A DNA stretch of 64,000 bases from positions 186,001 to 250,000 of the forward strand of contig CP099977.1 of NCBI GenBank assembly GCA_024372495.1, given 5' to 3'. The notes under the pieces are model-generated. The model made no database searches. It was not told the origin of the DNA and was given only the letters and a program-made list of their open reading frames with translations. Numbering within the stretch: position 1 is the stretch's first letter; each line of letters opens with the position of its first letter. A program made the position numbers and the translations under genes. This document shows positions 50,358-60,340 of this stretch, one piece after another. This DNA comes from Pseudarthrobacter sp. Fe7 (GTDB lineage Bacteria; Actinomycetota; Actinomycetes; Actinomycetales; Micrococcaceae).

Positions 50358-51662
50358 TTACACCGGGGTGTTCGGTGCCAGCCCTTCGTCGCCGGAAACC
50401 GCCAGCGCCTTCCTCTGGCGCAACCGGTCCAGCCGGTTCATCAGGGGCGACGTAGTGGCCCCGTGGATCACGATGGACAGTGCCACCACCAATCCTATGA
50501 AGGACCACAGCCAGTGGGCCTGGTCCGTGAAGTGGCCTTCGCCCAGCGCGAAGGCCAGGTAGTACAGCGATCCGATGCCGCGAATGCCGAAGAAGGACAA
50601 TGCCACGCGTTCCCGGGGTCCTGTCTTGCCGCCCAACAGGCCCAGCCAGCCCGCCAATGGCCGGACCACCAGCAGGAAGGCCAGGGCCACCAGCAGTTCC
50701 GCGAGCCCCACACCGGCAAGCAGACCGCGGGCAATGGCACCGCCGAGCAGGACCAGGATTACCACGGTCAGGAGCCGTTCCAGCTGCTCCACGTAGGAAT
50801 GCAGCACCCGGTGGTAGCCGTGGGTGCGCTCGGCGGCGCGGATGGTCACGGCGCAGACAAACACCGCGATGAACCCGTAGCCCTCCACCATGTCGGTCAG
50901 CCCGTACGCCAGGAATGTCGCTGCCAGGGCCACGAAGCCCTCGGAATGGTTGGACAACCTGAGGCTGTCCGCACGGGCGGAGAAGAACAGCCTGGCGAGC
51001 ACCTTGCCGGTAAGGAAGCCCACCAGGAGCCCGACGGCCAGCCGCCACAGCACGTCCAGCCCGAACCACTCGCCGAACCAGGCGGACGGGTTTGCGCCGG
51101 CAACGCTGATGGCAATGGCCATGTAGACGAACGGGAAAGCCAGCCCGTCATTGAGACCGGCCTCCGAGGTGAGTCCAAACCGGACCTCGTCCTCCTTGTC
51201 CGCGTGCTCATCCTGGTCCGCGGGTTCGCCCACCTGGACCTCGGAGGCAAGGACGGGGTCCGTGGGGGCAAGGCTGGAGGCCACCAGCAGGGCTGCACCC
51301 AGCCCCAGCCCCAGGAACCACGTGCCCAGCAGGGTCAGCCCCAGGATGCACAGCGGCATGGCGATGCCCAGGAGCCGCCACGTGGTGGACCAGCGTTTGC
51401 GCCCCACCGGCCGGTCCAGGGCCAGCCCGGCACCCATTAGCGAGATGATGACACAGACCTCCGCAAGGTGCATGACAAAGCTGCTGTGCTCCACCGGATC
51501 CGGGTTGGGCAGCGAGGGAATCAGCGCGAAGGCTCCCATCCCTGCACCCAGGAAGACCATGGGCATGGACAGGGGAATGTCGCGCAGCAGCTTGGGCAGC
51601 ACCGCGGCGACGAAGACGGCCAGTCCGGCCGCGGCAAAGAGAATATCTGGGGCTTCAAACAT
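50358..51662 (-). CDS. Cation:proton antiporter (CPA1/NhaP type)
   Basis: 434 residues, about 12 membrane helices. SSLAPTDPVLASEVQVG and FGLTSEAGLNDGLAFPFVY hold the paired acidic residues of the ion-binding unwound helices (the ND-type pair at EAGLNDG). An acidic cytoplasmic linker (EPADQDEHADKEDE) sits between them. It exchanges Na+ or K+ for protons for pH and salt balance. Start MFEAPDILFAAAG has a weak ribosome site; no better option is in frame. Confidence 0.9.
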   Translation of the reverse strand: MFEAPDILFAAAGLAVFVAAVLPKLLRDIPLSMPMVFLGAGMGAFALIPSLPNPDPVEHSSFVMHLAEVCVIISLMGAGLALDRPVGRKRWSTTWRLLGIAMPLCILGLTLLGTWFLGLGLGAALLVASSLAPTDPVLASEVQVGEPADQDEHADKEDEVRFGLTSEAGLNDGLAFPFVYMAIAISVAGANPSAWFGEWFGLDVLWRLAVGLLVGFLTGKVLARLFFSARADSLRLSNHSEGFVALAATFLAYGLTDMVEGYGFIAVFVCAVTIRAAERTHGYHRVLHSYVEQLERLLTVVILVLLGGAIARGLLAGVGLAELLVALAFLLVVRPLAGWLGLLGGKTGPRERVALSFFGIRGIGSLYYLAFALGEGHFTDQAHWLWSFIGLVVALSIVIHGATTSPLMNRLDRLRQRKALAVSGDEGLAPNTPV

Positions 51663-51860
51663 TGGAGCGGCTCTCCAGCCTTAAAGGGTTGCGTGGGTTC
51701 GGCGCGGGCACGTCACGCTTCGACCGGGCGGACTGCTCTCACCATATCCCCTGCACCAGGCATCGGTGCCGTGCCCGCCATGCCGCCGGGTTCTTGAATC
51801 CCGGACAGGACCGCGGCGGCGTCGCTGGTTTTCGTGCCCGGCATGCGGTGAGCTTGAGGA

Positions 51861-52814
51861 ATGTCCCTCCAGCTCCCCGCCGCCGATAACCCGCCCCAGC
51901 CATGGACAGGAAGGTTCGACGGCGACGGCACCGCCCACCGCCGCTGGTGGCAGGCGGTAACCGCCTCCGGCCAGGTACAGCCGGCCGCGCCCGGCCCCAG
52001 GCCGGCAGCCCTGCTGGGGTTTGCGAGCGACGAGGGCGTCCGCCGCAACAAGGGCCGGACCGGGGCAGCAGCGGCCCCGGCCGCGCTGCGGAAAGCGCTG
52101 GGTCCGCTGGCCTTCCATCTGGACCGTACGGTGGCAGATTTTGGCGATGTGGTGGTGTCCGGGGCAGCCCTGGAAGCCGGGCAGGAACGGCTGGGCCGGA
52201 CCCTTGCAGCCCTGCTCGATGCCGGCCACCAGACGGTGGTGCTGGGCGGCGGCCACGAAACCGCCTATGCCAGTTACCTGGGTGTCAGCGCATCGTCCGC
52301 CGTCCAAAGCGGGCAGCGCCTTGGCGTGCTGAACCTCGATGCGCACTTCGACCTCCGCGACGAGCCGGTGCCCAGTTCGGGGACGCCGTTCCTGCAGATG
52401 GCCCGTTCGGAAGCAGACGCCGGACGCGAATTCCGTTACGCCGTCGTCGGCATCTCGGAGCCCAACAACACCCAGGCCCTGTTCGACACCGCCGGGAGGC
52501 TGGGCGTCCGGTACCTGCTGGACGAGGACTGCGAAGCGGACCGGGTCCGGGACTTCGTGGCTGCCTTCCTGGCGGACATCGACGTCCTGTACCTGACCAT
52601 TGACCTGGATGTGCTGCCCGCCGCGGTGGCGCCCGGGGTGAGCGCGCCCGCAGCCTACGGGGTGCCGCTGCCGGTCATTTCGGCGGTGTGCCGGCAGGTG
52701 GCCCGGAGCGGGAAACTGCTGCACCTGGACGTGGCCGAGCTGAATCCGGCGTTCGACATCGACGGCCGGACTGCCAGGACTGCCGCCCGGCTGGTCGACA
52801 CGCTGCTGCGCTGA
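51861..52814 (+). CDS. hutG: Formimidoylglutamase
   Basis: 317 residues of the arginase/ureohydrolase fold. Metal ligands in LGGGHETAYASYLG, LNLDAHFDLRD and YLTIDLDVLPAAVAPGVSAP are complete. HutG converts formiminoglutamate to glutamate and formamide, the last hut step. It lies 6 kb from hutH-hutU, on the other strand, with other genes between, so it is a separate transcript of a scattered hut regulon. The imidazolonepropionase gene hutI is not in the window. Start MSLQLPAADN has AGGA close upstream. Confidence 0.92.
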   Translation: MSLQLPAADNPPQPWTGRFDGDGTAHRRWWQAVTASGQVQPAAPGPRPAALLGFASDEGVRRNKGRTGAAAAPAALRKALGPLAFHLDRTVADFGDVVVSGAALEAGQERLGRTLAALLDAGHQTVVLGGGHETAYASYLGVSASSAVQSGQRLGVLNLDAHFDLRDEPVPSSGTPFLQMARSEADAGREFRYAVVGISEPNNTQALFDTAGRLGVRYLLDEDCEADRVRDFVAAFLADIDVLYLTIDLDVLPAAVAPGVSAPAAYGVPLPVISAVCRQVARSGKLLHLDVAELNPAFDIDGRTARTAARLVDTLLR

Positions 52815-52888
52815 GGCGCTCTTGGGCTGAGAGCTGGTGGACTGTGGAGCCATTAGCCGCGGGCCTGGCCATTCCTTCAGCACGCCTG

Positions 52889-53554
52889 TCAGGCCTTCAG
52901 CACGTACCGCCGTTCCGGCCGTCCCACGCCGTACTTGAGCCGCACGTCCAGCGTTCCTTCGTCATACAGGTATTCCAGGTAGCGGCGGGCGCTGACCCTT
53001 GAGGTGCCCAGCTGCTCGGCCATTTCAGCTGCCGAGACGTCACCGGCTGAAGCGTTCAGTGCGGACTCCACCAGCCTCAGCGTTTCGATGCTGCAGCCCT
53101 TGGGCAGCGGACGCTCGGCCCGGTCCAGGTCGAACACCCGGTTGACGTCCGACTGTTCGGCCACGTCCTTGGACGCATCCAGGCCCTGATACGCATTCCG
53201 GTAGTGCTCCAGCCGCTCCTGAAGGTCCGTTTGCGAAAAGGGTTTGATCAGGTAATGGACAATGCCGCCGCGCAGGGCTTTACGGACGGTTTCGACCTCG
53301 CGGGCGGCGCTGATCACCAGCACATCCAGCTCGGGGGCAACCGAACGCAGGCGCCGCATCAGGTCCAAGCCGTTGATGTCCGGCAGGTGGATGTCCAGCA
53401 GGGCCAGGTCCGGCTGGAGCCGTTCCGTCTCGGCGACGGCCTGCGCTCCGCTGTGGGCGGCACCCACCACGGTAAATCCGGGCGTGCGCTGGATGAAGCC
53501 GGCATGCACCTTGGCCACCATGAAATCGTCATCGACGATCAACACCTTGATCAT
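52889..53554 (-). CDS. CitB/DcuR-type response regulator
   Basis: 221 residues. A receiver domain (MIKVLIVDDDFMVAKVHAGF, phosphorylated Asp in LALLDIHLPDINGLD, LVISAAREVETVRKALRGG, KPFS) and a C-terminal HTH (AAEMAEQLGTSRVSARRYLE). It is the CitB/DctR/DcuR class that controls carboxylate uptake. Its start overlaps the kinase stop by four bases (ATGA). The tctBA genes lie just beyond the kinase, so they are likely targets. Confidence 0.92.
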   Translation of the reverse strand: MIKVLIVDDDFMVAKVHAGFIQRTPGFTVVGAAHSGAQAVAETERLQPDLALLDIHLPDINGLDLMRRLRSVAPELDVLVISAAREVETVRKALRGGIVHYLIKPFSQTDLQERLEHYRNAYQGLDASKDVAEQSDVNRVFDLDRAERPLPKGCSIETLRLVESALNASAGDVSAAEMAEQLGTSRVSARRYLEYLYDEGTLDVRLKYGVGRPERRYVLKA

Positions 53555-54395
53555 GGCCGGGTACTCCCTCGTTTCAGCACAGCGGTAAAGACTGCCCCAT
53601 TATCGTTCGTCACGCTCAGGTTCCCGCCACTCCGGCGGCACACTGCCCGCGACAACGCCAGCCCGAAGCCGCGGCTGCCGGCCGGCCCCGGTCCTTGGTG
53701 GTGAAGCCCTGCCGGAAGATCCGGTCCGTGGCGCCGCCGGGGACACCGGGACCGTTGTCCCGCACCGTCACCACAACGTCTCCGGCCCCGTTGCCCTCCA
53801 CCAGCACCCTGACGGCTGCCTGCGGAAGCCGGTGACGGCGTCGAACGCGTTGTCCACCAGGTTCCCCACCACGGTGGTGAGGTCCCGGGACAACCCGTCG
53901 TCGGCCTTGTCCAGCACGGAGTCCGGGTCCAGTTGCAAGGCCGCGCCCCGTTCGGCGGCGAGGCTGGACTTGGCGATCAGCAGGGCGGCGAGCGCGGGGT
54001 CCTCGATGCGGGCGGTCACTTCGTCATTGAGCCGGGTCCGGTCCACGGTGGCGCCATTGACGAACTGGACCACGGAATCGTACTCGCCGATCTGGATCAG
54101 GCCGGAGATGACGTGGAGCCTGGTTGGCGAACTCGTGCGCCTGGGCCCGGAGGGTGTCCGTGGCGGTGCGGGTGGTGCCGAGCTCATGCTCCAGTTCGGA
54201 GAGCTCCGTGCGGTCGCGAAGGGTGGTCACCGAGCCAATCACCCTGCCGCGGGACTGGAAGGGCACCCGGTTCATCACCACCAGCCGGTCCCCTACCAGC
54301 ACCAACTGGTCCGGCCCGGGCTGCTCGCGGGTGAGGACTTCCTTGAGGGCTGGCTCGACGGCGAGGGCCGCCACGCGTTTGCCCACACAGTCACG
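53551..54395 (-). CDS. CitA/DcuS-type sensor kinase, missing its N-terminal half
   Basis: Present: a PAS-like end (VGKRVAALAVEP, LVLVGDRLVVMNRVPFQSRG), the phospho-acceptor region AQAHEFANQLHVISGLIQIG, the N box VGNLVDNAFDAVTG, and the ATPase G boxes VRDNGPGVPGG and GFGLALSRAVCRRSGG. Absent: the signal, sensor domain and membrane helices, expected to be about 250 residues more. The frame runs out at about 54395, where the opposite strand enters tctB. The frame also breaks near 54119 (+1, CCAGGCTCC), 53820 and 53683 (one base short each). Confidence 0.8.
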
Positions 54396-54404
54396 CGGCA
54401 GTCC

Positions 54405-54778
54405 CAGGGCCCAAAACCGTCCCGTTCATCGTGGCCGGAATGCTGGTGGCCTGCGCCGTCCTGCTGGCCATCAACGTCCTGCGCGGCGGCAAGGGTGAAG
54501 CCGAGGGCGGCGAGGACGTCGACCTGGCGCACCCCGCCGACTGGAAGACCATCCTGCCGCTGGCGGGGGCCTTCATCCTGAACATCCTGCTCATCGACTG
54601 GGCCGGCTGGGTCATTTCGGGCACCGTCCTGTTCTGGGGCAGCGTCCTGGCCCTCGGCAGCCGCCACTACGTCCGGGACGGGCTGATCTCCGTGGCACTG
54701 TCCCTGCTGACCTTCTACGGCTTCTACCTCGGCCTGGGCATCGCACTGCCGGCCGGCCTCCTGGAAGGAATCCTCTAA
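54405..54778 (+). CDS. tctB: Tripartite tricarboxylate transporter small membrane subunit TctB, N-terminally truncated
   Basis: Reading in from about 54405, the protein continues GPKTVPFIVAGMLVACAVLL, then TILPLAGAFILNILLIDWAG and SVALSLLTFYGFYLGLGIAL, ending at TAA 54776-54778, directly next to the tctA start. TctB has four helices; the first, with about 50 residues of N-terminus, is missing. No start codon with a ribosome site is seen before the kinase fragment. GTG at 54431 is in frame but lies inside a helix. Confidence 0.8.
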
Positions 54779-56317
54779 ATGGACGTCTGGTCCTCCCTCA
54801 TGGACGGCTTTGCCACCGCCCTGACTCCCATGAATTTCATGTACGCCGTGATCGGCGTCATCCTGGGCACCGCCGTCGGCGTCCTCCCCGGGCTTGGCCC
54901 GGCCATGACCGTGGCCCTGCTGCTCCCGGTCACCTACGCCCTGGAACCCACCAGCGCCTTCATCATGTTCGCCGGCATCTACTACGGCGGCATGTACGGC
55001 GGCTCCACTACCTCGATCCTCCTCAACACCCCCGGCGAATCGTCCTCCGTGGTCACCGCCATCGAAGGCAACAAGATGGCCAAAGCGGGCCGGGCTGCGC
55101 AGGCGCTAGCGACGGCGGCGATCGGCTCGTTCGTCGCCGGCACCATTGGCACCGGGCTGCTCGCCGTGTGCGCACCGATCGTGGTGAAGTTCGCCGTCAG
55201 CCTCGGCGCCCCAAGTTACTTCGCCATCATGGTGCTTGCCCTGCTGGCCGTCACGGCGGTGCTCGGTTCATCGCGGCTGCGCGGTTTCGCTTCCCTGGGC
55301 CTCGGCCTGGCCATTGGCTTGGTGGGAATGGACTCCGTCACCGGCCAGCGCCGCCTGACGTTCGGCCAGCCGCTCCTGGCGGACGGCCTGGACATCGTGG
55401 TAGTGGCAGTGGCCATCTTCGCCGTGGGCGAGGCCCTCTGGGTCGCTGCGCACCTGCGCCGGACCCCGATGCATGCGGTCCCCGTGGGGCAGCCCTGGAT
55501 GGGCATGTCCGACTGGAAGCGCTCCTGGAAACCGTGGCTGCGCGGTACCGCGTTCGGCTTCCCCTTCGGTGCACTGCCCGCCGGCGGCGCCGAGATCCCC
55601 ACGTTCCTCTCCTACGTCACGGAAAAGCGCCTGAGCAAGCACCCCGAAGAGTTCGGCAAGGGCGCCATTGAAGGTGTTGCCGGTCCGGAAGCAGCCAACA
55701 ACGCTGCCGCCGCAGGCACCCTGACCCCCATGCTGGCCTTGGGACTGCCCACCAACGCCACGGCCGCCGTGATGCTCGCCGCCTTCACGTCATACGGCAT
55801 CCAGCCGGGCCCGCAGCTCTTCACCAGCCAGGGTCCCCTGGTGTGGGCGCTGATCGCCAGCCTCTTCATAGGCAACTTCCTGCTGCTGATCATCAACCTG
55901 CCGTTGGCACCGATGTGGGCCAAGCTGCTGCAGCTCCCCGCCCGTACCTGTACGCGGGCATCCTGTTCTTCGCCACGCTGGGCGCCTACTCGGTGAACCT
56001 GCAGGCATTCGACCTGGTGATCCTGCTGGTCCTCGGCGCGCTCGGGTTCATGATGCGGCGCTTCGGGCTTCCTGTGCTGCCGCTGATCCTCGGCGTGATT
56101 TTGGGCCCCCGGATCGAAGGGCAGGCTCCGCAAGACGCTGCAACTGAGCGCGGGCGATCCGGCAGGGCTTATGGGTGAGCCGATCGCCGTCGGCATCTAT
56201 GTCATCATTGGCCTCATCCTGCTCTGGCCGTTTGCGTACAAGCTGTTCCGCCGCAGCCGTCCGGAGCGCGGGCCGCTTGTTCCCGCCAACTCGGGTGCAG
56301 CGGATTACAGTGACTAA
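54779..56317 (+). CDS. tctA: Tripartite tricarboxylate transporter large membrane subunit TctA
   Basis: 512 residues, about 12 helices. Family signatures: [60 protein letters not shown] and [16 protein letters not shown]. TctA forms the pore with TctB, fed by an extracellular TctC; no tctC is in the window. The frame breaks near 55937 (-1 in C4) and 56123 (+1, GCAGGCTCC). The tail to 56317 contains a final helix ([20 protein letters not shown]). Substrate probably citrate or a related tricarboxylate. Confidence 0.9.
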
Positions 56318-56367
56318 GCATCCGCACCACAGCCATCTACCACCTCGAGCAGAAACAAGGAGACACC

Positions 56368-56760
56368 ATGACGGTCGTTGTGGGATACGTCCCGACACCC
56401 GAGGGCGAAGCTGCCCTCACCCAGGCCATCGCCGAGGCCCGAAAAAGCAACAGCACCCTGGTGCTGGTCAACTCCTCCAAGGGCGAAGCGGTGGTGGACA
56501 ACCGCTTCGCCCAGGACGGCGACATCCAGGACATCGAGCAGCGGCTGGCCAGCCAGGGCATCCACTACCTGGTCAAGCGGCCGGTCCGCGGCCATGATGC
56601 CGCGGCCGAAGTGCTGGATGCCGCCGAGGAGCACAAGGCCGACCTGATCGTGATAGGCCTGCGCCGCCGTACCCCGGTGGGAAAGCTGATCATGGGCAGC
56701 ACGTCCCAGCGCATCCTGCTTGAGGCGGACTGCCCGGTCCTGGCCGTCAAAGCGGGCTAA
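56368..56760 (+). CDS. Universal stress protein (single UspA domain)
   Basis: 130 residues with one UspA fold: MTVVVGYVPTPEGEAALTQA at the start and IVIGLRRRTPVGKLIMGSTS near the end, where the ATP-binding glycine loop is modified (RRRTP). It follows tctA by 50 bp and has its own AAGGAG site, so it could be the last gene of the tct operon. Small Usp genes often follow tctA in actinobacteria. Confidence 0.88.
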   Translation: MTVVVGYVPTPEGEAALTQAIAEARKSNSTLVLVNSSKGEAVVDNRFAQDGDIQDIEQRLASQGIHYLVKRPVRGHDAAAEVLDAAEEHKADLIVIGLRRRTPVGKLIMGSTSQRILLEADCPVLAVKAG

Positions 56761-56804
56761 GCAGGAGGACTGGGCCGACGGTTTGGGCCGGCAGGTCCAG
56801 GCAG

Positions 56805-57687
56805 TCAGGTCCAGGCCGTGGCGGCCGCCCGCGCCCGGAAAAGCTCCTGGCGCTGGCGGCCCAGGCCCTCCACCTCTACCTCCACCACGTCGCCGGGCTG
56901 CAGGTAGGGGAAACGGCCGCTCAGGGCCACTCCCTGCGGCGTTCCGGTGAGGATCACGTCGCCCGGCTCGAGGCGCATGTACTGGCTGCAGTGGTGGACC
57001 AGCGTGGCGGCATCAAAGATGAGTTCCGCGGACGTCGAATCCTGCCGCGGCTCACCGTTCACCCAGCTGCGCAGCCGCAGGTTGCCGCCGTCGATTGCCT
57101 CGGCCGGAACCAGCCACGGGCCCAGCGGCGTTGACCCGGGCAGCGATTTGCCCTTGGTCCACTGGCCCGCAGCTCCCGGCAACTGGTACTCCCGTTCCGA
57201 GAAGTCATTGGCAGTGACGTAACCGGCGATGCAGGCGGCGCCCTCCTCGGTGGAACCAAGGTAGCTGGCCTCCCTGCCGATGACGATGCCCAGTTCCACC
57301 TCCCAGTCGTATTGGGTGGAGCGGGGCGGAAGCGGGGCCCGGTCGAACGGGCCGGTAACGGTGTTGCTGGGCTTGAGGAAAACCACGGGAATGGTGGGGG
57401 TTCTGCACCCGATTCCGCGGCGTGGGCGGCGTAGTTCATCCCGATGCCCACGACGGAGCCGGGGCGGGCCACGGGGGAACCGACCCGCAGCGCACCGGCC
57501 CCCTCCAGGACCGGCAGCTCCCCGCCTCCAGCGCCGTCCGAACCTTGCCCAGGCCGCCGGCAGCAAGGAATGCGCCGTTTACGTCGACGGTAAGGGGCAC
57601 CAGGCTGAAATACTGGTCGACGCCTTCCGAGGTGACCAGCACGGCAGGCTGCTCCCTGCCGCTTTCACCCAGGCGCATGATCTTCAT
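56805..57687 (-). CDS. Fumarylacetoacetate hydrolase-family enzyme
   Basis: About 294 residues. Core motifs: RPGSVVGIGMNYAAHAAE, DWEVELGIVIGREASY with the metal-binding E-x-E, NDFSEREYQLPGAAGQWTKGK (lid and catalytic Lys), and VILTGTPQGVALSGRFPYL. This family opens or decarboxylates 2-oxo-acid rings in aromatic or sugar-acid breakdown; the substrate is unknown. The frame breaks near 57398 and 57522, both one G/C short. Convergent with the Usp gene. Confidence 0.85.
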
Positions 57688-57895
57688 ACCGGATTCTCCT
57701 CAAGCTGTGTCGATAGGGGTTACGGGGGGCCTGCGGGGACCCGCTTCCATGGTCCTCGATTTTCCTGCGGCGCCGCGAACAGACGCTTTATGACCGCGTC
57801 CAGGGGTCTTCCATAGGGCAGTCATCTGACATATAACAGAAGCAGTCGGTAGAATGTTGGAGCCATCCTGGCACGAAACACAGAAAGATCAGTAC

Positions 57896-58156
57896 ATGAC
57901 TACAGCCACCTTGGAGCGCGTCCCCGCCGCCGCCCAGCCCACCGAAGGACCCGCGCCCCGGTCCATCAGCCTGGAATTCTCCAGCGCCAGCGAGGTCCAC
58001 GCCGGACTGGAAGAGGCAGTGGCCGAACTGATCGAGGTTGCAGCACAGGAGGCTACCTGCGGCATCCTGGTCACCAGGCTGCACCCGGGACGCTACACGG
58101 TAGCCCTGGACGAATCAGTACCGTTTGGCGAAACGTACGAGTCCTTCGCCGCCTGA
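57896..58156 (+). CDS. Small conserved protein of unknown function
   Basis: 86 residues from MTTATLERVPAAAQPTEGPA. The core SISLEFSSASEVHAGLEEAV and ATCGILVTRLHPGRYTVALD looks like a small alpha/beta domain and ends PFGETYESFAA. No family is recognised. ATG at 57896 was preferred over the open frame start at 57854 because GAAAGATC precedes it. A terminator follows. Confidence 0.6.
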   Translation: MTTATLERVPAAAQPTEGPAPRSISLEFSSASEVHAGLEEAVAELIEVAAQEATCGILVTRLHPGRYTVALDESVPFGETYESFAA

Positions 58157-58168
58157 CAAACGCCACAA

Positions 58169-58203
58169 AAATCCCCGCACGCCGGTTCGGAGTGCGGGGA
58201 TTT
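58169..58203. terminator. Bidirectional terminator
   Basis: AAATCCCCGCAC pairs perfectly with GTGCGGGGATTT across an 11-base loop. It lies between the convergent small genes ending at 58156 and 58242; both sides have A/T-rich tails. Confidence 0.88.
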
Positions 58204-58241
58204 CTTGGTTGCTGCTGGCATTCGCTGCTGCCTGCCGGCTC

Positions 58242-58487
58242 CTAGCTGCGGCGGACCTGCACGCCGTCGGACTTCAGGAAAAGCTGCTTCTCCGCCGGGC
58301 CTGAAGGGCCGGCCGGCGCCAGCCAAAGGACGTTGCCACTTTGCGACACCTCTTCAACTTCCCCGGCGGCCACCACATGCGCATGCTTGATGATCTCGAC
58401 GCGGTCCCCGGCCTGGAGGGACTTCCAGTTGGACACCGCGGCGGAATGGGCATTGCGCCTCGACAGGACTGCCCCACGTGCTTTCAT
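58242..58487 (-). CDS. Small conserved protein of unknown function
   Basis: 81 residues from MKARGAVLSRRNAHSAAV, with WKSLQAGDRVEIIKHAHVVA and EVSQSGNVLWLAPAGPSGPA. The short basic N-terminus followed by an SH3-like beta barrel pattern is seen in small actinobacterial proteins near hut genes, but no role is known. Start at 58487 has AAGGGGTAG upstream; an ATG at 58523 is also in frame. Confidence 0.6.
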   Translation of the reverse strand: MKARGAVLSRRNAHSAAVSNWKSLQAGDRVEIIKHAHVVAAGEVEEVSQSGNVLWLAPAGPSGPAEKQLFLKSDGVQVRRS

Positions 58488-58649
58488 TTGAACTTCTACC
58501 CCTTTGTATCGTTCTACAGCCACAGCCTCTTTGATGTGACTTTCACTACACCTTCAGTTCTACTACACTGCCGGCGCCACGGTGGTCCGTGGCACCGGAA
58601 ATTCCGCCCTTCGGACGGACGCGCAGCAGCTACTGAAGATTGTTCGGTT

Positions 58650-60266
58650 TCAGGCGAGCGGCCCGACGGCGGATTCGGCCGCCCGGAGCACGTCTCCTGA
58701 GGCGACCAGGCGGTCAGCCGCTTCCAGTTCAGGCGACAGGAAACGGTCCGTCCCCGGCCCCTCCACCACCGTGCGGAGGGCAGCGACCACCGCTGAGCCC
58801 GCCGGGCCGGGCGTCAGGGCGCCTCCGGAAAGCTGCGTGCGGATTTCCAAGGCCCGGGCAGACGTCACAAGTTCGATGGCCAGGACCCGCCGAAGGTTCT
58901 CCACCGCCTTGCGCAGTTTCCGGGCCGCGTGCCAGCCCATGGACACATGATCCTCCTGCATGGCGGAACTCGGAATCGAGTCCACGGATGCGGGAACGGC
59001 CAGCCGCTTGTTGTCCGAGACCAGTCCGGCCTGGGTGTATTGGGCAATCATCAGCCCCGAGTCCACTCCGGGATCAGCAGCGAGGAAGGCGGGCAGCCCG
59101 TGTGATCGGGCGGGATCCAGCATCCGGTCCGTGCGGCGCTCGGCGATGGAGCCCAGGTCGGCCACGGCGATGGCCAGGTAGTCCAGGACGTAGGCCACGG
59201 GCGCGCCGTGGAAGTTGCCGTTGGAGCTGACCCGGCCGTCGGGCAGGACCACGGGGTTGTCAATGGCGGCCGCCAATTCGCGGCTGGCCACCAGTTCGGC
59301 GTGGTCAACGGTGTCACGCACGGCACCTGCTACCTGCGGGGCGCAGCGCAGCGAGTAGGCGTCCTGCACCCGGGAATCCCCACCTTGTGGGACGCCACGA
59401 TCGGTGAATCAGAGAGCACGCGCAGCATGTTGTCCGCGCTGGCGGCCTGGCCGGGGTGCGGCCGCAGCGCCGCGTGCAGGCTCTGGCAGGAACACCTGGT
59501 CGGTTCCCAGCAGCGCCTCGACGCTGAGTGCGGCGGTGATGTCCGCCGTCGACAGCAGCTGGCGAAGGTCGGCGATGGCCATGAGGAGCATTCCCAACAT
59601 GCCCTCGGTGCCGTTCACCAGCGCGAGCCCCTCCTTCTCAGCCAGGGTGACCGGCTCGATGCCGTACTCCGCCAGCAGCTCTGCGACAGGCCGTTCTCCG
59701 CGCCCGCCGTACGTGACGCCGTCGGGCCCTTCCGCCTCACCCTCACCCATCAGGACCAGGGCGCAGTGCGACAGCGGCGCCAGGTCGCCCGAGCAGCCCA
59801 GCGAACCGAACTCGCGGACCACAGGGGTGATGCCGGCGTTGAGGACGTCCACCATGGTCTGCAGCACAACGGGGCGGACTCCCGTGCGGCCGGACGCGAG
59901 GGTCTTGGCGCGCAGGAACATGATGCCGCGGACCACTTCGCGTTCCACCGACGGGCCCATGCCTGCCGCGTGGCTGCGGATCAGGGACTTCTGCAGCTGG
60001 GTGCGCAGTTCGTTGGGAATGTGGCGGTTGGCCAGCGCGCCGAAGCCGGTGGAAATGCCGTAGGCAGGGGTGTCGCTGGAAGCGAGGTCATCAATGTGGG
60101 CGCGGACCTCGGCGACGGCTTCCAGGGCGTCCTGGGAGATGGTCACCTTGGCGTCGTGGCGAGCGACGGCGAGGACATCCTGGGGCGTGACGCCGGCCGC
60201 CCCGAGGGTGACAGTGAGGGGTTCGTGGGTCGTGATGGTCAATTTAAGTTCCTTGTGTTGTTTCAT
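58650..60266 (-). CDS. hutH: Histidine ammonia-lyase
   Basis: HutH removes ammonia from histidine to give urocanate, the first hut step. GISTGFGALANRHIPNE, the MIO-forming loop SLGCSGDLAPLSHCAL and ESRELAAAIDNPVVLP-type C-terminal helices are present. The prosthetic group here would form from Cys-Ser-Gly instead of the more common Ala-Ser-Gly; this variant is known in actinobacteria. The frame breaks near 59480 (+1, GCAGGCTCT) and 59369 (-1). ATG at 60266 lies inside the palindromic element; a TTG at 60242 (LTITTHEPLTV) matches the family start better, giving about 530 residues. Confidence 0.94.
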
Positions 60267-60325
60267 CGACTGCTCCGTAACGGTCCTTTTGGACCCCCAA
60301 AACGGCAGTTACGGAGCAATCGATG
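60264..60325. repeat. 62-bp palindromic element between hutU and hutH
   Basis: CATCGACTGCTCCGTAAC at 60264 is answered by its inverted copy ending at 60325 (17 of 18 positions), with inner hairpins around GGTCCTTTTGGACC. The same unit occurs split at 33555 and 34111. In RNA it folds into a strong hairpin that could end part of the hutU message or protect its 3' end. Confidence 0.75.
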
Positions 60326-60340
60326 CGGGGTTTGGCCGGG

